A DNA stretch of 64,000 nt from Janthinobacterium sp. GW458P (GTDB lineage: Bacteria; Pseudomonadota; Gammaproteobacteria; Burkholderiales; Burkholderiaceae_D): contig NZ_NEGZ01000003.1 of the NCBI RefSeq assembly GCF_002127585.1, positions 195,162-259,161 of the forward strand. Reading direction: 5' to 3'. Both the position numbers and the translations under genes were made by a program. Below, piece after piece: positions 48,564 through 57,200 of this stretch (positions within the stretch are counted from its first letter, which is position 1; each line of letters begins with the position of its first letter). The notes below the pieces were generated by a model that did not search any database, was not told the origin of the DNA, and worked only from the letters and a program-made list of their open reading frames with translations.

Positions 48564-50114
48564 ATGAAATTCATCCATACCAGCATCGTGGCCCTGAGCC
48601 TGGCCATGGCCGCCGGCAGCGCCTTTGCCGCGCCCGTCAAGGTCACCATCGACATGGCCAGGCCCGGTTCCGTGATCAACAAGAACATCTACGGCCAGTT
48701 TGCCGAACACCTGGGGACCGGCATCTATGAAGGCATGTGGGTGGGGCCGGACTCTGCCATTCCGAACACGAAAGGCTGGCGCAACGACGTGCTGGGCGCC
48801 TTGAAACAGTTGCACGTACCGCTGGTGCGCTGGCCGGGCGGCTGCTTTGCCGATGAATACCACTGGAAGGACGGCATCGGTGCGCGCGACAAGCGCCCCA
48901 CCAAGGTCAACACCAACTGGGGCGGCGTGGAAGAGTCGAACGCCGTCGGCACGCATGAATTCTTCGACCTGGCCGAGCTGCTGGGCGCACAGACCTATAT
49001 CAACGGCAACCTTGGTTCCGGCACGCCGCAGGAAATGTCCGAATGGCTTGAATACATGACGTCGGACAGCAAATCCACCCTGGCCGAGCTGCGCCGCAAG
49101 AATGGCCGCGCCCAGCCATACAAGGTTGATTATTTCGGCATCGGCAATGAAGCCTGGGGCTGCGGCGGCAACATGCGCCCGCAGTATTACGCCGACTTGT
49201 ACAAGCACTATCACACCTTCATGAAGACGCCGGAAAGCGCGCGCCCGAAATTCATCGCCAGCGGCGGCAATGACGACGACACCAGCTGGTCCGGCACCCT
49301 GAGCCGCGAAATCAAGCCGAACATGATGGACGCCATCAGTTTCCACTACTACACGGTGCCGACCGGCGTGTGGGAAAAGAAGGGCGCGGCCACGGGCTTT
49401 GGCGAAGATCAATGGATCTCCACCCTGAGCCGCACCCTGCGCATCGATAGCTTGATCAAGAACAATCTCGCCGCCATCGACAGGAACGATCCGTCGAAAA
49501 AGACGGGCTTGTACGTCGATGAATGGGGCACCTGGTACGACGTGGAGCCGGGCACGAACACGGGTTTTTTGTTCCAGCAAAACAGCTTGCGCGACGCCTT
49601 GGTGGCGGCCCTGAACTTCAATATCTTCCACGCCCACGCGGACCGCGTGCGCATGACGAATATCGCGCAAATGGTCAACGTGCTGCAGGCGATGATCATC
49701 ACGGACAAGGATAAATATTTCCTCACGCCTACGTATCACGCGTTTGAAATGTATGTGCCGTTCCAGGACGCCACGGCCCTGCCGGTCGCCATTAGCGGCA
49801 ATGGCAAGTACAGCCTGGGCAAGGTCAGCATTCCTGAAGTGAGCGCCTCGGCCGCCCGTGGCAAGGATGGCAAGGTGTACTTGTCCCTGGTCAACACGAA
49901 TCCGCACGAGGCCGTCGACGTCAGCGTGGCCCTGGCCGGCAAGCCGGTGGCCAAGGTCACCGGCCGCGTGCTGAGCGCAGGCAAGATGGATGCCGTCAAC
50001 AGCTTTGCGCAACCGCAAGCCGTGCAGCCGGTGGCGTTTAATGCCCAGGCGCAAGGCGGCAAGCTGACCGTGTCGCTGCCCGCCAAGGCCGTCGTGGTGG
50101 TGGCGGTCGAATAA
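48564..50114 (+). CDS. Secreted GH51 alpha-N-arabinofuranosidase
   Basis: A 516-residue retaining glycoside hydrolase of family GH51 that removes arabinofuranosyl groups from arabinan or arabinoxylan. The signal peptide is MKFIHTSIVALSLAMAAGSA-FA. The acid/base is Glu196 in FGIGNEAWG and the nucleophile is Glu320 in YVDEWGTW. Many bacterial GH51 enzymes are cytoplasmic, so a leader here implies action in the periplasm or outside. AGGAGAC gives a strong ribosome site. It heads the pair with the secreted GH43 gene 65 bases downstream. Confidence 0.92.
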   Translation: MKFIHTSIVALSLAMAAGSAFAAPVKVTIDMARPGSVINKNIYGQFAEHLGTGIYEGMWVGPDSAIPNTKGWRNDVLGALKQLHVPLVRWPGGCFADEYHWKDGIGARDKRPTKVNTNWGGVEESNAVGTHEFFDLAELLGAQTYINGNLGSGTPQEMSEWLEYMTSDSKSTLAELRRKNGRAQPYKVDYFGIGNEAWGCGGNMRPQYYADLYKHYHTFMKTPESARPKFIASGGNDDDTSWSGTLSREIKPNMMDAISFHYYTVPTGVWEKKGAATGFGEDQWISTLSRTLRIDSLIKNNLAAIDRNDPSKKTGLYVDEWGTWYDVEPGTNTGFLFQQNSLRDALVAALNFNIFHAHADRVRMTNIAQMVNVLQAMIITDKDKYFLTPTYHAFEMYVPFQDATALPVAISGNGKYSLGKVSIPEVSASAARGKDGKVYLSLVNTNPHEAVDVSVALAGKPVAKVTGRVLSAGKMDAVNSFAQPQAVQPVAFNAQAQGGKLTVSLPAKAVVVVAVE

Positions 50115-50179
50115 ACCTGCCGATTTTGAGGTAGCCAGCCGGCCCGCATGACGGGCCGGCAGGCCATGTGGAGAACACG

Positions 50180-51232
50180 ATGCAATTTTCGACAATGATG
50201 GCCTTGGCGGCCATGCTTGCCTTCAGCCCTGTCCGGGCGTCCCAGGTCAGCGTGCACGACCCCGTGATGGCCAGGGAAGGCGACACGTATTATTTGTACA
50301 GCACGGGGCCCGGCATCACCTTCTACAGTTCAAAAAATAGGGTCGACTGGCGGCCGGAAGGGCGCGTGTTCGCGGGCCAGCCCGCGTGGGCCAAGACGGC
50401 CGCGCCATCGTTTGACGACCATATCTGGGCGCCCGACGTGCAGTTCCACGACGGCAAATATTACCTGTACTACTCGGTGTCCGGCTTCGGCAAGAACACC
50501 TCGGGCATCGGCGTGACCGTCAACACCACCTTGAATCCCCGCTCGCCCGATTACCGCTGGATCGACCAGGGCATGCTGCTGCAATCGGTGCCAGAGCGCG
50601 ACGAGTGGAACGCCATCGATTCGAACATCGTCACGGACGCGGCCGGCACGCCGTGGATGGCCTTCGGCTCGTTCTGGAACGGCATCAAGCTGGTAAAGCT
50701 CAACAAAGACTGGACCCGTATTGCGGAACCGCAAGAGTGGCACTCGCTGGCGCGCCGCGCGCCGCTGCCGCCAAGGGCGGGCGAATTCAAGCCCGCGCCC
50801 GAGGAAATCGAGGCGCCGTTCATCTTCCAGCGCGACAACGAATACTTCCTGTTCGTCTCGTGGGGCTTGTGCTGCCAGAAGGAAAAAAGCACGTATCACC
50901 TGGCCGTGGGCCGGTCAAAAAGCGTGACGGGGCCGTATCTGGACAAGGAGGGGCGCGACATGGCGCAGGGCGGCGGCACGGTGGTCTTGAAAGGCGACAA
51001 GGACTGGCAAGGCCTGGGCCACAACAGCGCCTACACGTTTGACGGCAACGATTACCTGGTGCTGCACGCGTATGAGACGGCGGACAACTACTTGCAGAAG
51101 CTCAAGATATTGCCCATGACGTGGGACAAGGACGGCTGGCCGCAGGTGGACCCGCGCGACTTGAACCGCTACCAGAGCCGCGAATTGCCGGCTGCCAAAC
51201 GGTCAGCGGACCAGGGGATGGGCGGCGGGTGA
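50180..51232 (+). CDS. Secreted GH43 endo-1,5-alpha-L-arabinanase
   Basis: A 350-residue propeller enzyme with a signal peptide (MQFSTMMALAAMLAFSPVRA). The catalytic trio is Asp27 (SVHDPVM), Asp147 (WNAIDSNIV) and Glu211 (EIEAPFIF), and the HIWAPDVQFHDGKYYLYYS block is a hallmark of arabinanases. It would cut the arabinan backbone into short pieces for the TonB receptor. The start has a GTGGAGAAC ribosome site. The stop codon lies within the next operator palindrome. Confidence 0.9.
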   Translation: MQFSTMMALAAMLAFSPVRASQVSVHDPVMAREGDTYYLYSTGPGITFYSSKNRVDWRPEGRVFAGQPAWAKTAAPSFDDHIWAPDVQFHDGKYYLYYSVSGFGKNTSGIGVTVNTTLNPRSPDYRWIDQGMLLQSVPERDEWNAIDSNIVTDAAGTPWMAFGSFWNGIKLVKLNKDWTRIAEPQEWHSLARRAPLPPRAGEFKPAPEEIEAPFIFQRDNEYFLFVSWGLCCQKEKSTYHLAVGRSKSVTGPYLDKEGRDMAQGGGTVVLKGDKDWQGLGHNSAYTFDGNDYLVLHAYETADNYLQKLKILPMTWDKDGWPQVDPRDLNRYQSRELPAAKRSADQGMGGG

Positions 51233-51297
51233 TACGCAAATCGGTATCGCAAGCGAAAAAGAATTGATTGGATGGCTATGTTGCTTTCTCCTACCAT
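51229..51297 (+). promoter_or_regulatory. LysR operator and promoter 3, upstream of the ABC transporter
   Basis: GTGATACGC-AAAT-CGGTATCGC (51229-51250) is a weaker palindrome than sites 1 and 2. TTGATTGGA follows after 13 bases (51264-51272) and TACCAT at 51292-51297. All offsets equal those of the other two promoters. The palindrome covers the stop codon of the arabinanase gene. Confidence 0.7.
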
Positions 51298-51367
51298 GGG
51301 TTCATAAAAAACCGCCCATCCGGCATCCGGCTGTGATGGTATTCCAATAAAAAAACTGGAGACAAGA

Positions 51368-52342
51368 ATGACCTTGAGCCGCCGCACCCTCCTCGCCAGC
51401 GCCATGCTGCTGGCCGCTTCCGCCGCCACCTTCGCCACGCCTTCCGCGTTCGCCGCCAAGCCCCTCGTCATGGGCTTTTCGCAGGTGGGCGCCGAGAGCG
51501 AGTGGCGCACCGCCAATACCGTCTCCATCAAGGATGCCGCCAAGAAAGACGGCGTCACCCTGAAATTTGCCGACGCGCAGCAAAAGCAGGAAAACCAGGT
51601 CAAGGCGCTGCGCTCGTTCATCGCGCAAAAGGTCGACGTCATCGCCTTCTCGCCCGTCGTCGAATCGGGCTGGGATACGGTGCTGCGCGAAGCCAAGGCC
51701 GCCAAGATTCCCGTCATCCTGACGGACCGCGCCGTCAACGTGGCCGATAAGTCGCTGTACGTGACCTTCATCGGTTCCGACTTTGTGGAAGAGGGCCGCC
51801 GCGCCGGTCAATGGCTGCTCGAATACGCCAAGAAAACCCCGGACGCGCAACTGAACATCGTCGAATTGCAGGGCACGGTCGGCTCCGCGCCCGCCATCGA
51901 CCGCAAGGAAGGCTTCCAGGAAGTCATCGGCAAGAATCCCAAGCTGAAGATCATCCGTTCGCAAACGGGCGACTTTACGCGCGCCAAGGGCAAGGAAGTG
52001 ATGGAAGCGTTCCTCAAGGCGGAAGGCAAGAAGATCAACGTGCTCTATGCGCACAATGACGACATGGCCATCGGCGCCATCCAGGCCATCGAGGAAGCGG
52101 GCATGAAACCGGGCAAGGACATCATCATCATCTCGATCGACGGCGTCAAAGGCGCGTTCGAGGCCATGATCGCCGGCAAGCTGAACGTCACCGTCGAGTG
52201 CAGCCCGCTGCTAGGCCCGCAACTGATGTCCATCGCCCGCGACGTGGTGGCCGGTAAACCCGTGCCGGCCCGCATCACGACGGTGGAGAACGTGTTCCCT
52301 GCCGAGGTGGCCGCGAAGGAATTTCCGAACCGTAAGTACTAA
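51368..52342 (+). CDS. ytfQ: Sugar ABC transporter, periplasmic binding protein (YtfQ-like)
   Basis: A 324-residue type I periplasmic sugar-binding protein. The leader has a twin-arginine start (SRRTLLASAMLLAASAAT). The mature part matches E. coli YtfQ closely in pattern (MGFSQVGAESEWRTANT, ELQGTVGSAPAIDRK, YAHNDDMAIGAIQAI). YtfQ binds galactofuranose and also arabinofuranose. Here the arabinan enzymes point to L-arabinofuranose. It is the first gene of a four-gene transporter operon and has its own LysR-type promoter. Confidence 0.9.
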   Translation: MTLSRRTLLASAMLLAASAATFATPSAFAAKPLVMGFSQVGAESEWRTANTVSIKDAAKKDGVTLKFADAQQKQENQVKALRSFIAQKVDVIAFSPVVESGWDTVLREAKAAKIPVILTDRAVNVADKSLYVTFIGSDFVEEGRRAGQWLLEYAKKTPDAQLNIVELQGTVGSAPAIDRKEGFQEVIGKNPKLKIIRSQTGDFTRAKGKEVMEAFLKAEGKKINVLYAHNDDMAIGAIQAIEEAGMKPGKDIIIISIDGVKGAFEAMIAGKLNVTVECSPLLGPQLMSIARDVVAGKPVPARITTVENVFPAEVAAKEFPNRKY

Positions 52343-52351
52343 GCTTGCCGC

Positions 52352-53893
52352 ATGATGAAGACGCAAGCGCATCACACGGCCGCGCCGGCTCCCTTGCTGG
52401 AGTTGCGCGGCATCAGTAAAGCCTTTCCCGGCGTCAAAGCCCTCAGCGATGTCGCCCTGCGCCTGTATCCGGGTGAAGTGCACACCCTGATGGGGCAGAA
52501 CGGTGCAGGAAAGTCGACGCTGATCAAGGTGCTGACGGGCGTCTATACGCCCGACAGCGGCCAGATCCTGTTTGACGGCAAGCCCATCGCTACCGCGTCC
52601 ACGTCGGATGCACAGGCGCTCGGCATCAGCACCGTGTACCAGGAAGTCAATCTGTGTCCGAACCTGTCGGTGGCGGAAAACATCTTTATCGGCCGCTACC
52701 CGCGCCGTTTCGGGGCTATCGACTGGCGTGCCATGCAGCAGCAGGCGCGTGCCTTGCTGCAGCAGTTGCAGATCGATATCGACGTCACGGCGCAACTGTC
52801 CAGTTTCCCGTTGGCAATCCAGCAAATGGTGGCCATTTCGCGCGCGCTGAATATTTCGGCCCGCGTGCTGATCCTCGACGAACCCACGTCCAGCCTGGAC
52901 GAGGCGGAAGTCCACCTGCTGTTTTCCGTGCTGCGCCGTTTGCGCGGGCAGGGCATGGCGATCCTGTTCGTGACGCACTTTCTCGACCAGACCTACGCCA
53001 TTTCCGACCGCATCACGGTCATGCGCAATGGCGAGCGCGAGGGAGAGTATGCGTGCAGCGAGCTGTCGCGCCTGGCGCTGGTGAACAAGATGATCGGCGT
53101 GGCGTTGGACACGCCGGAACAGGCGCTTGATCTGGCGCAAGAAGCCGGCGCGGCCAGCTTCGGTCCGACGGTGCTGGAAGCGCAGGGCCTCGGCCGCAAG
53201 GGCGCCTTGCTGCCCATGGATTTCCACATCCGCCAGGGTGAATTGCTGGGCCTGGCCGGCTTGCTCGGTTCGGGCCGCACGGAACTGGCGCGCTTGCTGT
53301 TTGGCGCCGACAGGGCCGACTCGGGCAGCCTCATGGTCAACGGCAAGCCGCGCCACTTCGCCGTGCCGCGCGACGCCATCGCCGCCGGCATCGGTTTCTG
53401 CTCGGAAGACCGCAAGCACGAGGGGGCGATCTTGTCGCTGTCCGTGCGCGAAAACATCATATTGGCCTTGCAAGCCCGCGCGGGCTTGCTGCGCGCCATC
53501 CCCTTTAAACGCCAGCAGGCGCTGGCCGACGAATACGTAAAGGCGCTGGGCATCAAGACGGCCAGCATCGAAACGCCGATCGGCAGCCTGTCGGGCGGCA
53601 ACCAGCAGAAGGCCTTGCTGGCGCGCTGGCTGGTGACGTCGCCCGCCATGCTGATTCTCGACGAACCGACGCGCGGCATCGACGTGCGCGCCAAGCAGGA
53701 AATCATGCGCTATGTGGCCAAACTGTGCCGCAAGGGCATGGCCATCCTGTTCATTTCGTCCGAATTGCCCGAAGTGCTGCGCTGCAGCGACCGTATTTTG
53801 GTCATGCGCGACCGCAAGGCCTGCGGCGACTATGCGCGGGGCGAGCTCGATGACAGTTCCGTGCTGCAAGTGATTGCCGGAGAGACCGCATGA
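52352..53893 (+). CDS. ytfR: Sugar ABC transporter, ATP-binding protein (YtfR-like)
   Basis: A 513-residue protein with two fused ATPase domains, as in all sugar-type ABC importers of this class. The first Walker A is GQNGAGKST at 48-56, with Walker B at LILDEPTSSLD. The second domain has a degenerate Walker A (LLGSGRTEL) and an intact signature LSGGNQQKALLARW, so one site is likely non-catalytic, which is normal for the family. An ATG one codon later is an alternative start. The end overlaps the first permease gene in ATGA. Confidence 0.92.
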   Translation: MMKTQAHHTAAPAPLLELRGISKAFPGVKALSDVALRLYPGEVHTLMGQNGAGKSTLIKVLTGVYTPDSGQILFDGKPIATASTSDAQALGISTVYQEVNLCPNLSVAENIFIGRYPRRFGAIDWRAMQQQARALLQQLQIDIDVTAQLSSFPLAIQQMVAISRALNISARVLILDEPTSSLDEAEVHLLFSVLRRLRGQGMAILFVTHFLDQTYAISDRITVMRNGEREGEYACSELSRLALVNKMIGVALDTPEQALDLAQEAGAASFGPTVLEAQGLGRKGALLPMDFHIRQGELLGLAGLLGSGRTELARLLFGADRADSGSLMVNGKPRHFAVPRDAIAAGIGFCSEDRKHEGAILSLSVRENIILALQARAGLLRAIPFKRQQALADEYVKALGIKTASIETPIGSLSGGNQQKALLARWLVTSPAMLILDEPTRGIDVRAKQEIMRYVAKLCRKGMAILFISSELPEVLRCSDRILVMRDRKACGDYARGELDDSSVLQVIAGETA

Positions 53894-54975
53894 GCGTATC
53901 CACTTCGTCGCCCGCCGCCCCGGCGGCGCGGGCGGCTGCCACCACGGATTCTTCCATTGTGCATACCGTTTTACACCACCCCCTGAGCCGGCCCCTGGCC
54001 GCGCTGTCGCTGCTGTTGCTGGTGGCCTTCTTTGCCATCCCCGGCTTTTTCCACCTGGAAATCCGCGATGGCCATTTGTACGGCAGCGTGATCGACATCG
54101 TCAACCGCGCCGCGCCCCTGATGCTGGCCGCGCTGGGCATGACCCTCGTCATCGCCACGCGCGGCATCGACATTTCCGTGGGCGCCGTCGTGGCCCTGTC
54201 CGGCACCGTGGCCGCCATGCTGATCGGCGGCACGCTGGTGATGGACAACGGCGTGCCCACTTATGTCAGCAACATCCCCATGGGCTGGGCGCTGGCGGCG
54301 GCCCTGGGCGCGGCCCTGCTGTGCGGCGCCTGGAATGGCGTGCTGGTGGCGGGCCTGGGCTTGCAGCCCATCGTCGCTACATTGATCTTGATGGTGGCGG
54401 GACGCGGCCTGGCGCAATTGCTGACGGATGGTCAGATCGTCACCGTCTACTATCAACCGTTCTTCTTCATCGGCAGCGGCTATCTGTTCGGCTTGCCGTT
54501 CTCGCTGTTCCTCGTCGCGGCCGTGTTTATCATTACGGCCGTGCTGATGCGCAAGACCGCATTGGGCCTGTTCATCCAGGCCGTCGGCATCAATCCCGTC
54601 GCCGCGCGCCTGGCCGGCATCCGGACGGCGACCCTGATCTTTTTCGTCTACGTCTTTTGCGCCGCCTGCGCGGGCCTGTCGGGGCTGATGATCAGCTCGA
54701 ACATCAAGAGCGCGGACGCCAACAATGCGGGCCTGATGCTGGAACTCGACGCCATCCTGGCAGTGACCCTGGGCGGCACGTCGCTGGCGGGCGGCAAGTT
54801 CAGCCTGGTGGGCAGCATGATCGGCGCGCTCATCATCCAGACCCTGACCTACACCATCTATTCGCTCGGCGTGCCGCCCGAGGTGAACATGGTCGTCAAG
54901 TCCGTCGTCGTCTTCCTCGTCTGCCTGTCGCAATCGTCGCAATTCAAGCAATTGCTGCATCGGAGAAAAGCATGA
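53890..54975 (+). CDS. ytfT: Sugar ABC transporter permease 1 (YtfT-like)
   Basis: A 361-residue inner-membrane permease of the BPD_transp_2/RbsC class with about eight to ten helices. Family motifs are LAALGMTLVIATRGIDISVGAV and the coupling-loop stretch GINPVAARLAGIRT. It overlaps the ATPase gene (ATGA at 53890) and the second permease gene, so translation of all three is coupled. It forms a heterodimer with the next gene product. Confidence 0.9.
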   Translation: MSVSTSSPAAPAARAAATTDSSIVHTVLHHPLSRPLAALSLLLLVAFFAIPGFFHLEIRDGHLYGSVIDIVNRAAPLMLAALGMTLVIATRGIDISVGAVVALSGTVAAMLIGGTLVMDNGVPTYVSNIPMGWALAAALGAALLCGAWNGVLVAGLGLQPIVATLILMVAGRGLAQLLTDGQIVTVYYQPFFFIGSGYLFGLPFSLFLVAAVFIITAVLMRKTALGLFIQAVGINPVAARLAGIRTATLIFFVYVFCAACAGLSGLMISSNIKSADANNAGLMLELDAILAVTLGGTSLAGGKFSLVGSMIGALIIQTLTYTIYSLGVPPEVNMVVKSVVVFLVCLSQSSQFKQLLHRRKA

Positions 54976-55946
54976 AGAGCTTGCTGCACACCCCGTATTT
55001 CACCTCGCTCGTTACGGTCCTGCTGCTGCTGGTGATGCTGGGCCTGGGCGGCGCCGCCTACCCGGGCCTGCTGTCCACGCAGGTCATTTTTAACTTATTG
55101 ATTGATAACGCCTTTTTGCTGGTGATTGCCGTCGGCATGACCTTCGTCATCGTTTCCGGCGGCATCGACCTGTCCGTCGGCTCCGTGCTGGCCCTGTCGA
55201 CCATGATCGCCGCCTGGCTGCTGCACGTGGCGCACTGGCCGCCGCTGCTGGTGATCGCCACCGTGCTGGCGCTGGGGGCCGTATTCGGCGCCGGCATGGG
55301 CGCGCTGATCCATTACTTCAAATTGCAAGCGTTTATCGTCACCCTGGCCGGCATGTTTCTGGCGCGGGGCCTGTGCTATTTGATCAGCATCAACTCCATC
55401 ACCATAGCCGACCCGCTGTTCGTGGCCATGTCGCAGACGCAGCTGGGTTTTCTCGGCGGCGTTGTCTCGCCCGGCGTGGTCATCGCCGTGCTGACGTTAC
55501 TCTTGGCCATCTGGCTGGCGCACGCCACGCCGTTCGGCCGCGCCGTGTATGCGATCGGCGGCAACGAGCAGTCGGCCCTGATGATGGGGCTGCCTGTGGG
55601 GCGCACCAAGGTCTTCATTTACGCCTTCAGCGGCTTTTGTGCGTCCTTGGGCGGCGTGCTGTTTTCGTTCTACATGCTGTCCGGCTATGGCTTGCATGCG
55701 CAAGGCACGGAACTGGACGCGATTGCCGCCGTCGTCATCGGCGGCACCCTGCTCAGCGGCGGCTACGGCTACGTGGCCGGCGCCCTGTCCGGCGTGCTGG
55801 TGCTGGGCACCATCCAGACCCTGATCGCCTTCGACGGCACGCTCAGTTCGTGGTGGACCAAGATCGTCATCGGCGGCCTGCTGTTCGTTTTTTGCGTCGT
55901 GCAAAGATTGATGGCCATGGGCCAGAAAACCACCCAGGAGAGTTAA
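54972..55946 (+). CDS. yjfF: Sugar ABC transporter permease 2 (YjfF-like)
   Basis: A 324-residue permease of the same class as its neighbour, with VGMTFVIVSGGIDLSVGSVLAL and the coupling loop YAIGGNEQSALMMGLPVGRT. The ATG at 54972 overlaps the stop of the first permease gene. A much longer frame upstream in another reading direction of the same strand would cover the whole first permease gene and is not real. A truncated GH43 gene begins four bases after the stop. Confidence 0.9.
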   Translation: MKSLLHTPYFTSLVTVLLLLVMLGLGGAAYPGLLSTQVIFNLLIDNAFLLVIAVGMTFVIVSGGIDLSVGSVLALSTMIAAWLLHVAHWPPLLVIATVLALGAVFGAGMGALIHYFKLQAFIVTLAGMFLARGLCYLISINSITIADPLFVAMSQTQLGFLGGVVSPGVVIAVLTLLLAIWLAHATPFGRAVYAIGGNEQSALMMGLPVGRTKVFIYAFSGFCASLGGVLFSFYMLSGYGLHAQGTELDAIAAVVIGGTLLSGGYGYVAGALSGVLVLGTIQTLIAFDGTLSSWWTKIVIGGLLFVFCVVQRLMAMGQKTTQES

Positions 55947-55950
55947 TCTG

Positions 55951-56116
55951 ATGTTCAAGCAACACACACGTGCCGCAGCCATCGGCATGGCGGCGGTGCT
56001 CGCCTGCGTGGCACCAAGCCCATCGTGAACAACCTCTGCACGGGCGATCCGGCCGTGTACATCGGCCCTGCACCCAAGTCCAGCGCAGCCCGCAAGGCAT
56101 CGTGATCGCTGCTTGA
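55951..56116 (+). pseudogene. Broken GH43-like secreted enzyme gene
   Basis: An AGGAG site and ATG open a signal-peptide-like frame (MFKQHTRAAAIGMAAVLACV) that stops after 25 codons. In another frame immediately after comes KPIVNNLCTGDPAVYI, the typical opening blade of a GH43 enzyme (compare the NPIV...TADPA pattern), and it too stops soon. A third frame then gives SPQGIVIAA ending at 56116, which looks like a normal protein C terminus. The simplest reading is a secreted GH43 gene reduced by one frameshift and a large internal deletion. Confidence 0.6.
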
Positions 56117-56135
56117 CGACAAAAAAAGGAGACAC

Positions 56136-56190
56136 ACCGATATCTATAACATCGGTATTGAGTTAAAACCGATATCGATCATGATATGAT
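56136..56190 (+). promoter_or_regulatory. Operators in front of the LysR gene
   Basis: CCGATATCG-ATCA-TGATATGAT at 56169-56190 has the same 9-4-9 layout as the other three operators and ends six bases before the regulator ATG. A second partial palindrome ACCGAT-N9-ATCGGT begins at 56136. The position over the likely promoter or leader fits autorepression. Confidence 0.65.
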
Positions 56191-56196
56191 TTATTC

Positions 56197-57138
56197 ATGG
56201 ATACCCTCAACCCCAACTGGTTCTTGCGAGCCCGCCTGAAGACGCGGCAACTGCTGCTGCTGATCGCCCTGGACGAGCAGCGCAACATCCACCGCGCGGC
56301 GGAAGAATTGCACATGACACAGCCGGCCGCGTCCAAGCAAATCAAGGACCTGGAAGAGATGCTGGACGTGCGCCTGTTCGACCGCTTGCCGCGCGGCATG
56401 GAGCCGACCATCTACGGCGAGACGATGATACGCCACGCGCGCATGGCCCTGACGAGCCTGTCGCTGGCGCATGACGACATCGTCGCGCTCAAATCGGGCC
56501 TGACGGGCCAGGTGGAAGTGGGCGTCATCATGACGCCGGCCATGGCCTTGCTGCCGCGCGCGATCGCCCGCATCAAGCAGCAGGCGCCGCTGATGCGCAT
56601 CGGCGTGCACCTCGAGCACAGCAATACGCTGATGGACATGCTACAGCATGGAACCTTGGACTTCATGATCGGCCGCATCCTGGAAAAGGAAAGCAGCGCC
56701 GGCCTCATCTACGAGGAATTGACGGAAGAGCCGGCCAGCGCCGTGGCGCGCAATGGCCACCCGCTGCTGTCGCGCAAGAATTTGCAGTTAAGGGATTTGG
56801 CGGGCCAGCCGTGGATCCTGCCGCCGCAAGGCAGCATCCTGCGCCACCGTTTCGACATGATGTTCCGCCGCGCCAGCCTGGAGCCGCCCGTCGACGTGGT
56901 CGACACCACCGCCTTGCTGCTGATCACCTCATTGCTGCAGCAGACGGACTCGCTGCACGTGATGCCGACGGAAGTGGCCCATTACTATGAATCGCTGAAC
57001 GTGCTGAGCATTTTGCCCATCGAGCTGCCGTGCAAGATGGATGCCTTCGGCATCATCCGCCAGCAGGATCATCTGTTGTCGCCGGGGGCGGATATGCTGC
57101 TCAAAGCTGTGCGGGCGACCGCCGCGGACATGTATTAA
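56197..57138 (+). CDS. LysR-type regulator of the arabinose locus (GguR-like)
   Basis: A 313-residue LysR-family regulator with a helix-turn-helix at about 18-60 (LDEQRNIHRAAEELHMTQPAASKQI) and a ligand-binding domain. The N terminus NWFLRARLKTRQLLLLIALDEQRN matches the GguR/GalR-like group that controls L-arabinose and D-galactose oxidation in proteobacteria. Its gene is directly preceded by the operator seen at three catabolic promoters. The effector may be a pathway sugar acid such as 2-keto-3-deoxyarabonate; this is not shown by the sequence. Confidence 0.85.
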   Translation: MDTLNPNWFLRARLKTRQLLLLIALDEQRNIHRAAEELHMTQPAASKQIKDLEEMLDVRLFDRLPRGMEPTIYGETMIRHARMALTSLSLAHDDIVALKSGLTGQVEVGVIMTPAMALLPRAIARIKQQAPLMRIGVHLEHSNTLMDMLQHGTLDFMIGRILEKESSAGLIYEELTEEPASAVARNGHPLLSRKNLQLRDLAGQPWILPPQGSILRHRFDMMFRRASLEPPVDVVDTTALLLITSLLQQTDSLHVMPTEVAHYYESLNVLSILPIELPCKMDAFGIIRQQDHLLSPGADMLLKAVRATAADMY

Positions 57139-57155
57139 ACCCAACGGCAAATGCT

Positions 57156-57182
57156 GGGGTCGTACCCTCAGGGTACGACCCC
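57156..57182. repeat. GGGGTCGTACCCT palindrome
   Basis: Two perfect 13-base arms (GGGGTCGTACCCT and AGGGTACGACCCC) share a single central base. It lies between the convergent LysR and TPR genes and may stop transcription from both sides. Confidence 0.6.
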
Positions 57183-57200
57183 GGATCCTGCTTTTGGGGT

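Noticed and set aside
53874..54971. A continuous frame covering the first permease gene in another frame and joined to the second permease
   Set aside because: Only the last 324 codons encode a permease; the front part is Arg/Pro-rich shadow sequence of the first permease gene.
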